From Acidobacteriota bacterium (GTDB lineage Bacteria; Acidobacteriota; Terriglobia; Bryobacterales; Bryobacteraceae), in the NCBI GenBank assembly GCA_014584705.1, contig JACTMJ010000029.1, positions 1-64,000 on the forward strand: DNA of 64,000 bases. The letters are read 5' to 3'. How positions within the stretch are numbered: position 1 is the stretch's first letter; the number at the start of each line of letters is the position of its first letter. A program made the translations under genes and the position numbers. The notes under the pieces were generated by a model, which saw only the letters and a program-made list of their open reading frames with translations, ran no database searches and was not told where the DNA came from. Below are positions 1 to 9,607 of the stretch, piece after piece.

Positions 1-2053
1 TCCACGCGGCGTTGGACGTCGCCGTCCAGGAACAGTTCGAAGCGCTGACGACATTCACACCCGTCGTTCCGCCCGAGTTCCCAAGCGACGCGGACGTGCT
101 GCTCAACGAATACGTGCAAGGTGCCGCCGACTGCTGCACCGTGAACGTCTGCCCGGCGATGGTCACCGTTCCCGTGCGCGAAGACGTCGACGTATTCTGC
201 GCAATCGAGAGGCTCACCGTGCCATTTCCAGATCCACTCGCTCCGCCAGTCACCGTGATCCACGCGGCATTGGACGTCGCCGTCCAGGAACAGTTCGAAG
301 CGCTGAACACGTTCACCGCCGTCGTCCCGCCCGAATTCCCGAGCGACGCGGACGTGCCGCTGATCGAATACGTGCAGGGCGCCGCCGCTTGCTGCACCGT
401 GAACGTCTGCCCGGCAATCGTCACCGTTCCCGTGCGCGAAGACGTCGACGTGTTCTCCGCAATCAAGAGGCTCACCGTGCCATTTCCAGATCCGCTCGCT
501 CCGCCCGTCACCGTGATCCATGCGGCGTTCGATGTAGCGGACCACGAACAACCGGATCCGGAAGTGACCCCAATGCCCGTCGTGCCGCCCGCGCTGCCAA
601 AGGAAGAAGAACCGCTGCTTAGCGCATAGGAACAGGTTCCCGTGGGCGCACTTCTCCATGCAGCCGCCGCGGTCCGAACTTCTTCCAGGGTGCGAGCGGC
701 ATCGCTGACGTCGGTGATTCCCACGGGAATTCCGGAATAGGTCACTCGCGGGTTAGAGAAATAGTTGATCGGCGTGCATCCGCCGCAATCCGACGAGTAC
801 GCCATGATCGTGAAGAACTTCGGATCGAGCGTCTTTTGCTGATAGCCCACCGAGTGAATGTACAGGCCGCCGTACTTCCCACCGTGGTCCACATCATGGT
901 TCAACCCCAAGTTGTGTCCGGCTTCGTGAGGAAAGGTGAGGGAGCTTCCGCCCGCATAGCCTTGATGCACCACCGAAAACGCATATGGTCCGAAATTTGA
1001 CGGGCTGTTTCCCAGCATGTACGCCATGCCCACGGTGAAGCTGCCCGAATTGGGCAGTGGCGGGTTAACGAACAGGGACACCATATCCGCACCGTATTGG
1101 TCACGGAGATTATGTACTTCGTCGATGAAGCCATCATCGGTTTTCTGAAGCGCCGAGAGTGTGGAACTGTAGCTCATCGTGCTCTGGGTATCGTCGAAAC
1201 TCACTTCCACCGCATGAACAAGCCGGAAAGTCATCGCAACCTGGCTGTTCGCTAGGCCCGCGTTGCTCTCCGCGAAAACCTGATTGATGTGCGCCAGCAT
1301 CCCCGATGCTCCGCCACGCGCCTCCCGCGCTCTCGCGGTGTAAGCCACCATCACGTCGACAACGGAACTGCCGCCCGCGAGATTGGCATATTGAGACAGA
1401 TCCGTGCCTTTCGCGGACCGGAAACTCTCAGGTTGAAGCGGTTGCTCGGATTCTTCGGGAATCAGGAAGTCGGGTTCACCGTGCGAGTACCCACGAAAGC
1501 GGCATTGCTCCACATCTCCGACGCCACTCTCGGGAACAAAGATCTGATAGAACTCCCCGCTGGCCAACCGCACAGACCCGGCCATCGCCCCCCGGTAAAT
1601 CGTGAGGATCGCCTGCCCATCGTGGTTGTAGCCGACAGGGCCCGCAAGCACTTGGCCCACGCCATCGTCCGTGGGGCGCGCCGATTCCACGAAAAACGGA
1701 AGCGCCGTGTCCTCGAACAGGTTGAGTTCGGTTGATGGCAGTGCGATGCTGCGAACATCGGCCTTCGTGCGGGCCGACGCAATCAGTTCCTTCAAGGATG
1801 CCGCGTCGAGGCCAATGGGGCGGCTCCGCAATCTCTCCACCGGATCAAACGGAGACGAAATGACGTCGGCCGTGGCCGTTGCGGACAACGGAGACTGGAA
1901 CAGCGATCGGGAATTGGCTTGAGCGAGGCTGGCTCCACAGATCAGGACCAGGAAAAGAAATAGAGCAAAACTGCGTCTAACATGAGAAAGTGCAATCGTT
2001 AAATTTCCCGATTCCCTTGGAAATCGAGAGAGAATGAAGTCGGCAACCTGCAT
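1..2053 (-). CDS. Secreted metzincin (reprolysin-like) metalloprotease with tandem BACON domains, C-terminus beyond window
   Basis: The minus-strand frame is open from an ATG at 2053, preceded by GGAGAAG about 10 nt upstream, to the left edge: at least 684 codons, without its C-terminus. A hydrophobic signal segment lies near residues 28-44. Residues 376-387 read [12 protein letters not shown], the HExxHxxGxxHD zinc motif of metzincins, followed near 415 by a TIMAY Met-turn. From about residue 475 there are repeated BACON/Ig-like beta domains with the signatures CSYxxS, CSWxATSNAxWITVT and GTVxxxIAxNT. They repeat every 86 codons and at least three are partly present. Inference: an exported zinc endopeptidase anchored to, or binding, polymer through its C-terminal repeats. 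The long n-region leaves the exact start somewhat uncertain. Confidence 0.85.
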   Translation of the reverse strand, partial: MQVADFILSRFPRESGNLTIALSHVRRSFALFLFLVLICGASLAQANSRSLFQSPLSATATADVISSPFDPVERLRSRPIGLDAASLKELIASARTKADVRSIALPSTELNLFEDTALPFFVESARPTDDGVGQVLAGPVGYNHDGQAILTIYRGAMAGSVRLASGEFYQIFVPESGVGDVEQCRFRGYSHGEPDFLIPEESEQPLQPESFRSAKGTDLSQYANLAGGSSVVDVMVAYTARAREARGGASGMLAHINQVFAESNAGLANSQVAMTFRLVHAVEVSFDDTQSTMSYSSTLSALQKTDDGFIDEVHNLRDQYGADMVSLFVNPPLPNSGSFTVGMAYMLGNSPSNFGPYAFSVVHQGYAGGSSLTFPHEAGHNLGLNHDVDHGGKYGGLYIHSVGYQQKTLDPKFFTIMAYSSDCGGCTPINYFSNPRVTYSGIPVGITDVSDAARTLEEVRTAAAAWRSAPTGTCSYALSSGSSSFGSAGGTTGIGVTSGSGCSWSATSNAAWITVTGGASGSGNGTVSLLIAENTSTSSRTGTVTIAGQTFTVQQAAAPCTYSISGTSASLGNSGGTTAVNVFSASNCSWTATSNAAWITVTGGASGSGNGTVSLSIAQNTSTSSRTGTVTIAGQTFTVQQSAAPCTYSLSSTSASLGNSGGTTGVNVVSASNCSWTATSNAAW
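12..540. repeat. Tandem 258-bp repeat (86 codons) encoding BACON domains
   Basis: The same stretch recurs at 12, 270 and 528, exactly 258 bp apart. The first two copies are nearly identical at DNA level; the third is more diverged. The period is 86 codons, so these are in-frame domain duplications inside the metalloprotease gene. The close identity of the first two copies points to recent duplication or gene conversion. More copies probably lie to the left of the window. Confidence 0.9.
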
Positions 2054-2953
2054 TGAGAATCTTCTCCGATGGTCTTTGAGTTCTCATCGGACCGCTCCAG
2101 AAGTACCTGAAACGCTCGCCAAAAACCTTCTCCATTCTTATCCAAAATGCTCACATAGAAGCCTTGCGGGTACTGGCAGTACCATTACATCTCTGACCAA
2201 ATTTGTTTTGAGTTGTAACCAAAACTATCCTGTTGGATACAATTTTAGAAAATGTAAACATTTTATGGAAGTATCTCGTTAGCCGTCAATACGTCTATTG
2301 AGCGACATCTCTCATTATCGAGCAATGACCTGTGAGACCCGGCGAGTTGCACTTTCTGGTATTTTCCGAATTAAATTTCGGGATCAACTAGCTGAAATTG
2401 AGGCACTTCTCGCTGATCCGCATTGGACTGGCAACTGAGCTTACATAGTACTCTTGAAACCAGGTGAAACAATTTATTTCGATGATAAGGATATACTTAC
2501 ATACCCTTCGCCTGAGAGCGAATCTCGAAGTGGTTACATTGTCGATACTTTCTTGCCATGGGAGGTTTACGGGGGCAGATCGGCTAAACTACCAACGGCG
2601 AACACAAGGGGAAAACATCGCACATGCTTGGTATGTTCCACAACTTCTATGGCTTCCTTGCTGGAGCCGGGAAAGGAGGCGCATCCAAATCCGGGAGGAT
2701 GATCGAACGGAGGCGTGAGATCCGAACGGTATCGCTGCGATTGCAACATGCCTCGATTGCCCCAGGGATCAGAGATATCCAGAGACCGGGGATATCCGGT
2801 GTTCGGAGCAGTCGAGACGTTTCCGCGCGTCCAGGCCGGATTCCATGAGCCGGAAAATGCATCGCCCGGCTTCCAAACAGAATGGTTCCTTGTCGCGTCG
2901 GCTGTTCCTGATTGAGGAGCGATTCTAGTACGCTATTAGCTTCGGAGGAACAA
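2054..2953. other. Intergenic stretch without a supportable gene
   Basis: About 900 bases between the divergent protease and phosphoesterase genes. The part up to about 2,600 is clearly more AT-rich than the surrounding genes. Several short open frames exist but none shows a recognisable motif or a convincing ribosome-binding site. A small inverted repeat, CCGAATTAAATTTCGG, lies near 2366-2381. It must carry the promoters of both flanking genes, but I could not place them. Confidence 0.5.
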
Positions 2954-3844
2954 ATGGCACTGTACCGTCTACCCACCAGACGCGGGTTTCTGCGTCAATC
3001 CATCGGGTCGGCCGCGGCGGCGGCGGGCCTCGCTGCAATGGCTGGGCAAGCCCGGGCGCAAGCGCCGCGCGCTCGCTGGGCCCTTCTTTCCGACATTCAC
3101 ATCCCCACCGACCCACTGAACGAGTATCGTGGCTTCCGCCCCTATGAGAACCTCAAGCGGATCGCACCTGTTGTTGCGGAGTCCGGCGTGGATGGCGCAC
3201 TCGTGAACGGCGATATCGCGCGTCTCGAAGGTCTGCCGGGAGACTATTCGAATGTGAAGACGCTGCTCGCCCCGGTTCTCGCAAAGATTCCCCTCGCCAT
3301 GTCGCTGGGCAATCATGACCATCGCAAGAATTTTGCCGCCACGTTTGCCGAATCGCCGGGAGAGGAGCAGGCGATCCACGACAAGCACGTCGTGGTGACG
3401 CAAGCTGGCCCCGTTCGGCTTGTAATCCTCGATTCCATGCTGCGCACGAATCTCGTCTCAGGACTCCTCGGCAAGGAGCAGCGCGTCTGGCTGGAACAAT
3501 ACCTCCCTTCGGCCGGAAGCACGCCCATCCTGGTATTCATGCATCACACGCCGGGAGACCGGGACGGCGACCTTCTCGACACAGACCGGCTCCTGGGCAT
3601 TCTTACCGCGAACCGGAATGTGAAGGCCCTCATTTATGGGCATTCGCATCGCTATGCCTACGATCAGGTGAAGGGGATGCACCTCATCAACATTCCGGCA
3701 ATCGGTTACAATTTCAACGACTCTGAACCCGTTGGATGGGTTCACGCGGAATTTGGCGCGGATGGCGCGGATTTCCGTCTGCACGCGTTTGGCGGCAACC
3801 AGGCGAACGACGGAAAACTAACGTCTCTCGCCTGGCGGGGGTAG
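2954..3844 (+). CDS. Tat-exported calcineurin-like metallophosphoesterase
   Basis: A 296-aa protein. The ATG at 2954 has GGAGGA five bases upstream and is preferred to an earlier in-frame TTG at 2912. The N-terminus has a twin-arginine signal (RRGFLRQ) and an alanine-rich h-region to about residue 35. All metallophosphatase motifs are visible: DIH near 47, NGD near 80, GNHDH near 119, the HH pair of MHHTP near 200 and GHSHR near 229. It should therefore bind two metals and hydrolyse phosphomonoesters or diesters outside the cytoplasm. The substrate cannot be told. Its stop lies one base from the stop of the convergent histone-like gene. Confidence 0.9.
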   Translation: MALYRLPTRRGFLRQSIGSAAAAAGLAAMAGQARAQAPRARWALLSDIHIPTDPLNEYRGFRPYENLKRIAPVVAESGVDGALVNGDIARLEGLPGDYSNVKTLLAPVLAKIPLAMSLGNHDHRKNFAATFAESPGEEQAIHDKHVVVTQAGPVRLVILDSMLRTNLVSGLLGKEQRVWLEQYLPSAGSTPILVFMHHTPGDRDGDLLDTDRLLGILTANRNVKALIYGHSHRYAYDQVKGMHLINIPAIGYNFNDSEPVGWVHAEFGADGADFRLHAFGGNQANDGKLTSLAWRG

Positions 3845-3845
3845 G

Positions 3846-4826
3846 CTAGCGCTTTCGCTTCGCGGGAGCCGCTTTCTTGGCCGCCGGTTTCGCGGAAGCA
3901 GCCTGCTTGGATGGCACTGCCTTCGCTACGGCCTTGCGAACCGGGGGCGTCGCTTTCGAACTTCGAGCCGGCGTCTTCGGGAGTTTTGCGCTCGCTCTCT
4001 TCGGCGGTGCAGCCTTGCTGGCAACCGAACGCTTTGGAGTGCCTTCCGCTCTTGATGCCGGTCTCTTCGAAGCCTCTTTTGATGCAGATTTCGTGGCAGC
4101 GGGTGCTGGCTTAGCATTTCCCGCCGAGTTCGCACTTCTTGCGCGCCCGTCTTGCGAACGAGTTGCCTTTGAGGCTTGCGCCCTGGATGCGGATTTCGTG
4201 TCGGCGGACTTCCTCACGGCAGGCTTCACCGGCGGCTTGGCCACGGCTCTGGATGGACCGTTGGAAACCGTACTCTTCGTGGAGGCGGCTTTCGCGACGG
4301 ACTTGCCCTCACGTTTCACGGAGTTCTTTGGCAGCGTATGCTCATTACCGGGCGACTTCCGCGGTGGTGGCGCATCCGTTACCGCGCTCCTCGCCTTCGC
4401 CGGCTCGACTTGGCTCTTCGGGGACTTGCTTGCAGAGGAGACTGCGGTCGCCTTCGCCCGAGTGCTCGCCACTTTGTCTTTCTTCCGGGTGGCGTCCGCC
4501 TTAACGGCTTCGGATGCCGAATTTCCGGCTGTGGGAGTTGGAGTCCGGCGCGGAATCTCCTGATCCCGCGAATCAAGCACCGTTGCCATGCTCGTCGCGG
4601 GCGCCGGAGACATGACGGCATCGCTGCTCGTTGGCCGCATCACCGGACTGGCGGAAACGGCAACTGCGACAGAATCCTTCCGCGCTTGGGGAGCGATTCT
4701 TGGCTCCTCAGGCTCATACTCGTCACCAAGTTCCAGGATGTCGGACTCGATCTCGATATCGCTGGCGTCGGTGTAACCGAATTCGTCCCAATCGGACTCG
4801 AGAGCCAGCGCGCTATAGCGGAACAT
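3846..4826 (-). CDS. Histone H1-like basic protein with acidic N-terminal head
   Basis: A 326-aa low-complexity protein. AGGAG lies 9 nt before the ATG. Residues 1-45 are acidic (WDEFGYTDASDIEIES, then repeated Asp/Glu). From about residue 100 to the end the chain is almost wholly Ala, Lys, Ser, Pro, Arg and Thr, with many KA/KKA and SK motifs, ending AAPAKRKR. This composition is typical of bacterial histone H1-like or PHA-granule-associated basic proteins that bind DNA or polyanions. No signal peptide is visible, so a cytoplasmic nucleoid role is the simplest inference. The acidic head is unusual and could self-shield the tail. The adjacent MltD-like protein has a similar tail. Confidence 0.7.
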   Translation of the reverse strand: MFRYSALALESDWDEFGYTDASDIEIESDILELGDEYEPEEPRIAPQARKDSVAVAVSASPVMRPTSSDAVMSPAPATSMATVLDSRDQEIPRRTPTPTAGNSASEAVKADATRKKDKVASTRAKATAVSSASKSPKSQVEPAKARSAVTDAPPPRKSPGNEHTLPKNSVKREGKSVAKAASTKSTVSNGPSRAVAKPPVKPAVRKSADTKSASRAQASKATRSQDGRARSANSAGNAKPAPAATKSASKEASKRPASRAEGTPKRSVASKAAPPKRASAKLPKTPARSSKATPPVRKAVAKAVPSKQAASAKPAAKKAAPAKRKR

Positions 4827-4997
4827 TGCCGAGGTCTCCTGTTTTGTTCGCCGTCACCAAATAGCATAACGCAGTCGTAACAAAATAAAGAGGTTTTTCT
4901 GTGATTTGGCGGCGAGGATTCTTGCGGCGCGGTGAACGCACCGCCACGCAGTTTGGTGGGTACCATTCGACCGCGAAATTCAAAGCCCGAATTGCGG

Positions 4998-6770
4998 CTA
5001 TCGAGACGATTGAGAGGCGCTCGCTGACTTGGATACCCTTGTTTTTCTTGCGCTTACGGCCCGGCGAGTGACGCTGCGAGACTTAGCCGTCGAGGTGCTC
5101 TTCTTCCGCGCGGCAGACTTGGAACTCGTTTTCGAAACCCCTGGCTTGGCGGAGGAGCGTGCTTTCTTCGCCGTAGTACGAGTATGCGCGGCCTTCTTCC
5201 TCGAAGCCTTCTGCCTGGCCGTCCGGTTCTTCACGGCGGGTTCGGTGTACGTTGCTGGAATCAAGAGTACATCGCCGGGGTTCACGGGTGCGGCACTAGC
5301 GGTGCCATTCGGGATGCCATCCGTGATGAGTTCGTTTGCCTCGGCGATGCGCGAGGAGGTTACCTTATACTGCTGCGCAATTGCAGGGAGTGTCTCGCCG
5401 GCGCTCACCCGGTGCGCCCGCCAGGCCACCCGCTTCTCTTCTGGAACCTGGTTGAGTCCGGCAAGCAACTCAGGAACGCTCTGCTTGGGTACTCGGAGCG
5501 GATACCCCGCGGGGGCTACATCGCCCTTTACAGCCGGATTCATTTCTCGGATCTCCGCTTTCGTGATCCCCAGGAGATCGGCCACCAGATTCAGGTTCGT
5601 CTTTGCTCCCAACGTGTGGGTATCGAAACGCTGCGGCGGATCCATTTCCGGCAGTTCGATTCCGTAAGCCGCGGGATTTAGGGCGATGATCGCGAGAGCC
5701 TGCACAATTGGAACGTAGTTTGTGGTTTCCTTCGGAATCACGTTTAGACGACGCAGTTCCCAAAAGTCCGCATACCCGGTCCGCTCAATGGCGCGCTCCA
5801 CGCAGGCCGGGCCGCAATTGTATGCCGCCATCGCAAGGTTCCAGTCCCCAAACTGGCGATAAAGGTCGTGCAAGTGCCGCGTCGCCGCACGCGTTGCCTT
5901 CTCCGGGTCGAAACGGTCATCGGTAAGAGCCGTTTGCAGCAACCCGTATTCCTGGCCGCGAGATCCGATGAACTGCCAAAGCCCCCCAGCAGCCGCCCAG
6001 GATACCGCGCGCGGCATGAAGCCGCTTTCCGCCTGCGCCAGATGGAGAAGTTCCCGTGGGAGCCCCTCTTCGTCCAGAATTCGCAGGATCATGTCGCGGT
6101 ACCGGCCGCTTCGGCGGTATCCGGCCACAAAAGTCCTCGACCCGCGCTCGGAAGTGAAGTAGCGGATATAGGAGAGCACGGTGTCGTTCAATTCCAGGGG
6201 AAACTCACCGCTCCGCGAAAGGATCTGCTCGAGCGCGGTCGCCTTGAGCTTCGGGTCGATCGGGAAAGTCAGTTCCGGAATCTGGTCGAGCGGGGATTGC
6301 TGATAAACCGGAGATTCCGATGGATCCGCAAGATCCATCCGAGTCGCTTCCAGGCGGTGTATGTCCTGAATCAGGCGCTCCAACGATTCGCGCGCGGCGG
6401 TGTCCGCTGAAAAATTGATCGAGCTTTCCCCAATCAGATCTTCGACGGCGGCATCGAATTCCACCCTGGCATCCAGAAAACGCCCCGAGTCCAATGCCTG
6501 CCGCCCGGCGCGCATGTGCTCGGCACTTCGGCGAAACGCTTCGGAACGGGCATCGGCAGGCCGATTCGGAAGATGCGCCGGGCGAATGTTCTGCGCCAAT
6601 AGAATCTCGGAGGGCAGCGGCCCGGTCGGTTCTGGAACCGCGTCAAACCATTGTCCAGAAGCAATTGCGCTGAAAACCGCCGCTATCGCCAGCAGACGCC
6701 ACATGCTCTTGTTTGCGATTGCCGTAGGAGTGCCTGTCATCAGTCCTCTGTGCGGCGATCGTCCGGCCAT
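4998..6770 (-). CDS. mltD: MltD-type lytic murein transglycosylase with LysM domains and a basic C-terminal tail
   Basis: A 590-aa protein; GGGAGG sits five bases before the ATG at 6770, though starts at residues 11 or 23 are possible. A hydrophobic export segment spans about 24-38. The SLT domain (about 225-345) contains the catalytic ESGF glutamate at residue 248, GLWQFI, and the AAYNCGP motif typical of MltD. Two LysM-like units follow (about 384-428 and 452-505). Residues 513-590 form a Lys/Arg/Ser/Thr-rich tail not found in ordinary MltD. It should cleave peptidoglycan to 1,6-anhydromuropeptides in the periplasm. The tail may hold the enzyme on anionic polymer; that is inference. Confidence 0.93.
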   Translation of the reverse strand: MAGRSPHRGLMTGTPTAIANKSMWRLLAIAAVFSAIASGQWFDAVPEPTGPLPSEILLAQNIRPAHLPNRPADARSEAFRRSAEHMRAGRQALDSGRFLDARVEFDAAVEDLIGESSINFSADTAARESLERLIQDIHRLEATRMDLADPSESPVYQQSPLDQIPELTFPIDPKLKATALEQILSRSGEFPLELNDTVLSYIRYFTSERGSRTFVAGYRRSGRYRDMILRILDEEGLPRELLHLAQAESGFMPRAVSWAAAGGLWQFIGSRGQEYGLLQTALTDDRFDPEKATRAATRHLHDLYRQFGDWNLAMAAYNCGPACVERAIERTGYADFWELRRLNVIPKETTNYVPIVQALAIIALNPAAYGIELPEMDPPQRFDTHTLGAKTNLNLVADLLGITKAEIREMNPAVKGDVAPAGYPLRVPKQSVPELLAGLNQVPEEKRVAWRAHRVSAGETLPAIAQQYKVTSSRIAEANELITDGIPNGTASAAPVNPGDVLLIPATYTEPAVKNRTARQKASRKKAAHTRTTAKKARSSAKPGVSKTSSKSAARKKSTSTAKSRSVTRRAVSARKTRVSKSASASQSSR

Positions 6771-6829
6771 TAGGGCCTCCCCGTCGGCGGAACGATCTCT
6801 GGAATTTCAAACCCTTTGACTGTACTCAA

Positions 6830-7618
6830 CGAAAAGCCTCGGGTCAAGCTCCAGAATCTCCCAATTCTTGGAGAAAATCACGAAATAATTCCATTTCACG
6901 TGAAGTCCGCCGACGAACATCGCTTGTTTCCGGCCGCCCACTCTCTCCGTTCGCGATGCTTCGTTCCCGAACGGAAGGTCTCCTCCGGCCTCAATGTGGC
7001 TCGAATCTCCTTTGCCACTAGCGGTACGATACCCGTCCAGGCAGCCCAACACCCTTCCATTTGGCTTCGCCTTTCCAATCGAGCACTGCCTCCACGTTAG
7101 CGGTGTCCACCGAGCGGAGCTTGATGAGCCGGCTTCCCCGCCTCGCGACGAGCGGGAGGATTTCCTCGCGACGAGCGGGAAGGATCCCTCGCGACAATCG
7201 GGAGTAGGTCTTGAAAGAAGAAACCTTCCGAACCCGCCGGAGTGAAAACTTGCCGAACGTCGAATCAACAACTCACAGACACGCACATCGTCGCAAGCTG
7301 TAGATTTTTCGTAGCTATATTCGTTCATTCCGCCACGCTCCTCCCCATTGCTGTGCTACCGGTTCCCCAAGCAACGAACTTCAGCCTGGCGGGCCACGGA
7401 AATGCTGGCATAACCGATGGAAGCGTTGGTCTGTACCCTTGGCCTTCATTTGGGGCGGGCGCCAGCGTTGCGTGAAAACACCAGACCTGTTGGTAGTGCC
7501 CTGATTCTTCTGTAAGTCTTCGTTCTCCGCGAAATATTCTCGATTCTTCCTCCTCGATAGGAAGTGCTCTTGAGCGCAGCAAGGCGGACAGAGCCCCAGA
7601 AACGCGGAGGCTGCCTTG
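6830..7618. other. Non-coding or decayed region between mltD and the transposase remnant
   Basis: Roughly 790 bases in which the open frames are short, overlap in conflicting frames and carry no recognisable motif. The longest, minus strand 7328-6807 (173 codons), has no clear ribosome-binding site and an erratic composition. Together with the adjacent transposase fragment and the short tandem repeat at 7141, the region looks like an insertion or deletion scar. Confidence 0.5.
7141..7208. repeat. Three-copy 23-bp tandem repeat
   Basis: The unit beginning CCTCGCGACGAGCGGGA starts at 7141, 7164 and 7187, an exact 23-bp period. The third copy has diverged (CGACAATCGGGAG). It lies in a non-coding stretch. 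Function unknown; it could be a small slippage repeat or protein-binding iterons. Confidence 0.8.
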
Positions 7619-7910
7619 CTACCGGCCTCCCACCAGGAACTCGTCAATACGTTCTCCCCGCGGCGGCGTGAAGTGGTTGAGCGCCTCGCACCGGCTCTCG
7701 ATGTGTTGCGATCTTCCTGGCCTCCTCCAGAAGTGCCGGATAGCGCAACTTAATCGCCTCTTCCTCGCTCGGGGAGGCGCCGCGCGTCTTGATCTCTCTG
7801 CGCAAGCTGATGTTCAGACTCTCCACCGCGCTCGTCGTGTCGATCACCTTGCGAATCGGCGCCAGGAACTCGAAAAGCGGCCTTCCCCGCGACCCTGTTC
7901 CGCACGTGCG
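7619..7910 (-). pseudogene. Fragment of an IS256-family (mutator-type) transposase, C-terminal part, frameshifted
   Basis: Reading the minus strand from about 7910, the peptide contains PIRKVIDTTSAVESLN followed by LRR, KTRG and EEEAIKLRYPAL. This matches the conserved IS256-family C-terminal block (IRRVIYTTNAIESLN, KTRG, FPNxEAAxKLxYLAL). A frame change near 7710 is needed to continue into EALNHF, the usual WKxALNxF region; that frame stops at 7619. The N-terminal catalytic part is absent and a stop lies upstream at 7911-7913. This is a dead IS remnant abutting the 3' end of the exopolysaccharide-locus membrane protein. Confidence 0.8.
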
Positions 7911-7946
7911 CTATACCGGTGAGTTCTATCCGATTCCGTTGCCGCT

Positions 7947-9284
7947 TCATGGGAGTATTTCCAGTTCGACTTCGGACACCCCGATCGTTCCCAACTCACC
8001 CTCCGCCTCCCCTGCTTTTCCTACGGCCAGGGTGACAAAAACAGCGCCGGAGTTCTCTATGCCCCCCGTTGGCAGATCGAATACCCGGCAGCCCTCTCCG
8101 CACGCCTCCTTCTCGGTGTGAGATTTTACAATGACCCGATTCAGTACAGCATCGTAGATTTGCCAGACAACTTGGCGATTCCGCATCTCCCGCATCGGTT
8201 CGTCGCGATCCATCCCCCCTGTGCGCATGCGGATCCGCACGAACTTTGTCCCCTCCCGCAGCAGGACGAACTTGGAAAGGAGTGGCAACCCTTCTGGAGC
8301 GTCAGCGGAAAACTCAAATTGAAGACCATCCTCACCGAGGCTCGAAACCGTCGCCCATTGATTCTCCGCCGCGGACCAGTCAAAACTTCGCGGAATGAAG
8401 GGCAAACGCAAGCGCGGATTCGGATTCAATAGGGCATCGGCGTCTCGCGATCGACGACGGTCCGGGATCAACCCACGTTTCATTGCTTCCGCCCACACCC
8501 TCGCCGCGGCTTCGAATCCGCGACGCTGCCCCAGTTGTTCCGCCACGAAGCCGAGCGCCGTCTCTCTCGCCAAGTCACGATCCGCGCGCCCCAACAGGCC
8601 CACGAGCAGGTCTGCGGACCCGGAATCGCCATTCTCCGCAAGGCGAGCCGCATACTCCAACGCGCGCCGTGCGCCCCCTGAATCGAGCATTGTTTGAACA
8701 ATGGCATCGCTCGGCATCCCGGTCAGACGCAAGAGCGGGAAGTCTCCGCGAAAATTGGCCGGAGCGTGCCGAAGGATCCCCTCCGCCCCCTCCCGGAACC
8801 GTTCCGGCGGACCGTTCCTCAGATAGAAATTCCATTCGAGCCAGCGCGCCGCAAAACTTCTGTCGTGCGCCTTTAGCCGCTCAAGCATACGCTCCGCGGT
8901 GTGAGACTCCTTCCGCTTCTCCGCAAGGAGAATGAGCGCGAACTCCGCTCCGGAGAGCCGGCCGTTTCCCGCAAGCGCACGTTCGAAATGCTCCCGGCAA
9001 GTCTGCGGATTGGAAGCAATAGCCATGCACCTCTCGCCCGCCATGAGGGCTAGGCGCGGGTCATGGAACGCCAGATCCGTCAACCAGCTTGCGCCCATGC
9101 CATGCTCGGCCTCCTTCCAACGTTTGGAAACCAGGGCTCCCGCACTATCCACGGCCAGCAGCCATATCGAAGTGACGAGTACGGCAAAGATCACGAAAAG
9201 CGTAGTCTGGCGCAACGCGAAACCTGGTTTCGCTCGACCGCGGATCGCGGCCGTTCGTTTGCCAAGGTTCTTCCCTGCGGACAC
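7947..9284 (-). CDS. Membrane-anchored protein of the exopolysaccharide locus, family not recognised
   Basis: A 445-aa protein, start GTG at 9284. One N-terminal membrane segment (about 27-50) is followed by a soluble region. Residues about 60-290 are helical and Ala/Leu/Arg-rich with TPR-like spacing (for example CREHFERALAGNGRLSGAEFAL). The C-terminal part from about 300 looks beta-rich (LLREGTKFVRIRMRTGG). It is divergent from the Wza-like gene, and similar TPR/beta proteins are common in bacterial exopolysaccharide loci. A role in assembly or export of the polymer is inferred from context only. GAGGAG lies almost against the GTG, so the start may be slightly different. Confidence 0.6.
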   Translation of the reverse strand: MSAGKNLGKRTAAIRGRAKPGFALRQTTLFVIFAVLVTSIWLLAVDSAGALVSKRWKEAEHGMGASWLTDLAFHDPRLALMAGERCMAIASNPQTCREHFERALAGNGRLSGAEFALILLAEKRKESHTAERMLERLKAHDRSFAARWLEWNFYLRNGPPERFREGAEGILRHAPANFRGDFPLLRLTGMPSDAIVQTMLDSGGARRALEYAARLAENGDSGSADLLVGLLGRADRDLARETALGFVAEQLGQRRGFEAAARVWAEAMKRGLIPDRRRSRDADALLNPNPRLRLPFIPRSFDWSAAENQWATVSSLGEDGLQFEFSADAPEGLPLLSKFVLLREGTKFVRIRMRTGGMDRDEPMREMRNRQVVWQIYDAVLNRVIVKSHTEKEACGEGCRVFDLPTGGIENSGAVFVTLAVGKAGEAEGELGTIGVSEVELEILP

Positions 9285-9607
9285 ACTCCTCTATCGGCAG
9301 AACGGCCAGTTACATGAGCCCTCGACGGCCGGAAGACCGCAATCGTCGGCACGGTAGCACGAATTCTTGATGGGAATTCTCTCGGAAGTGTAATGCTGAA
9401 CGCCGCAGAGTCCGATCAATCCCGTGTCGGCAACGCACAAGGTGACCTGGATGGCAATGGTGGAACCGCACAGTCGATGACCGCCGCACCAACAACGAAG
9501 GGGAGACCCTCGACATCCGGTCAGGAAGGCTGGCGCTCAATGCTCACGCATTCGACGCCTTGCCAATCCGGTCCTTGTCGCATTCCGCTCGAGTTCGGGA
9601 GGGTTAT

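Noticed and set aside
12-629. Long plus-strand open frame with a repeated protein sequence
   Set aside because: It is the antisense shadow of the BACON repeats; the opposite strand gives a coherent protease with signal peptide and zinc motif.
2454-2915. Several short plus-strand frames in the protease-phosphoesterase gap
   Set aside because: They conflict with one another, lack ribosome-binding sites and show no family features.
3877-4880. Long plus-strand frames opposite the histone-like gene
   Set aside because: Products of the GC-rich, low-complexity antisense strand; the minus-strand gene has a good ribosome-binding site and composition.
6807-7328. Minus-strand frame of 173 codons
   Set aside because: No ribosome-binding site, no recognisable motif, irregular composition, and it overlaps the tandem repeat region.
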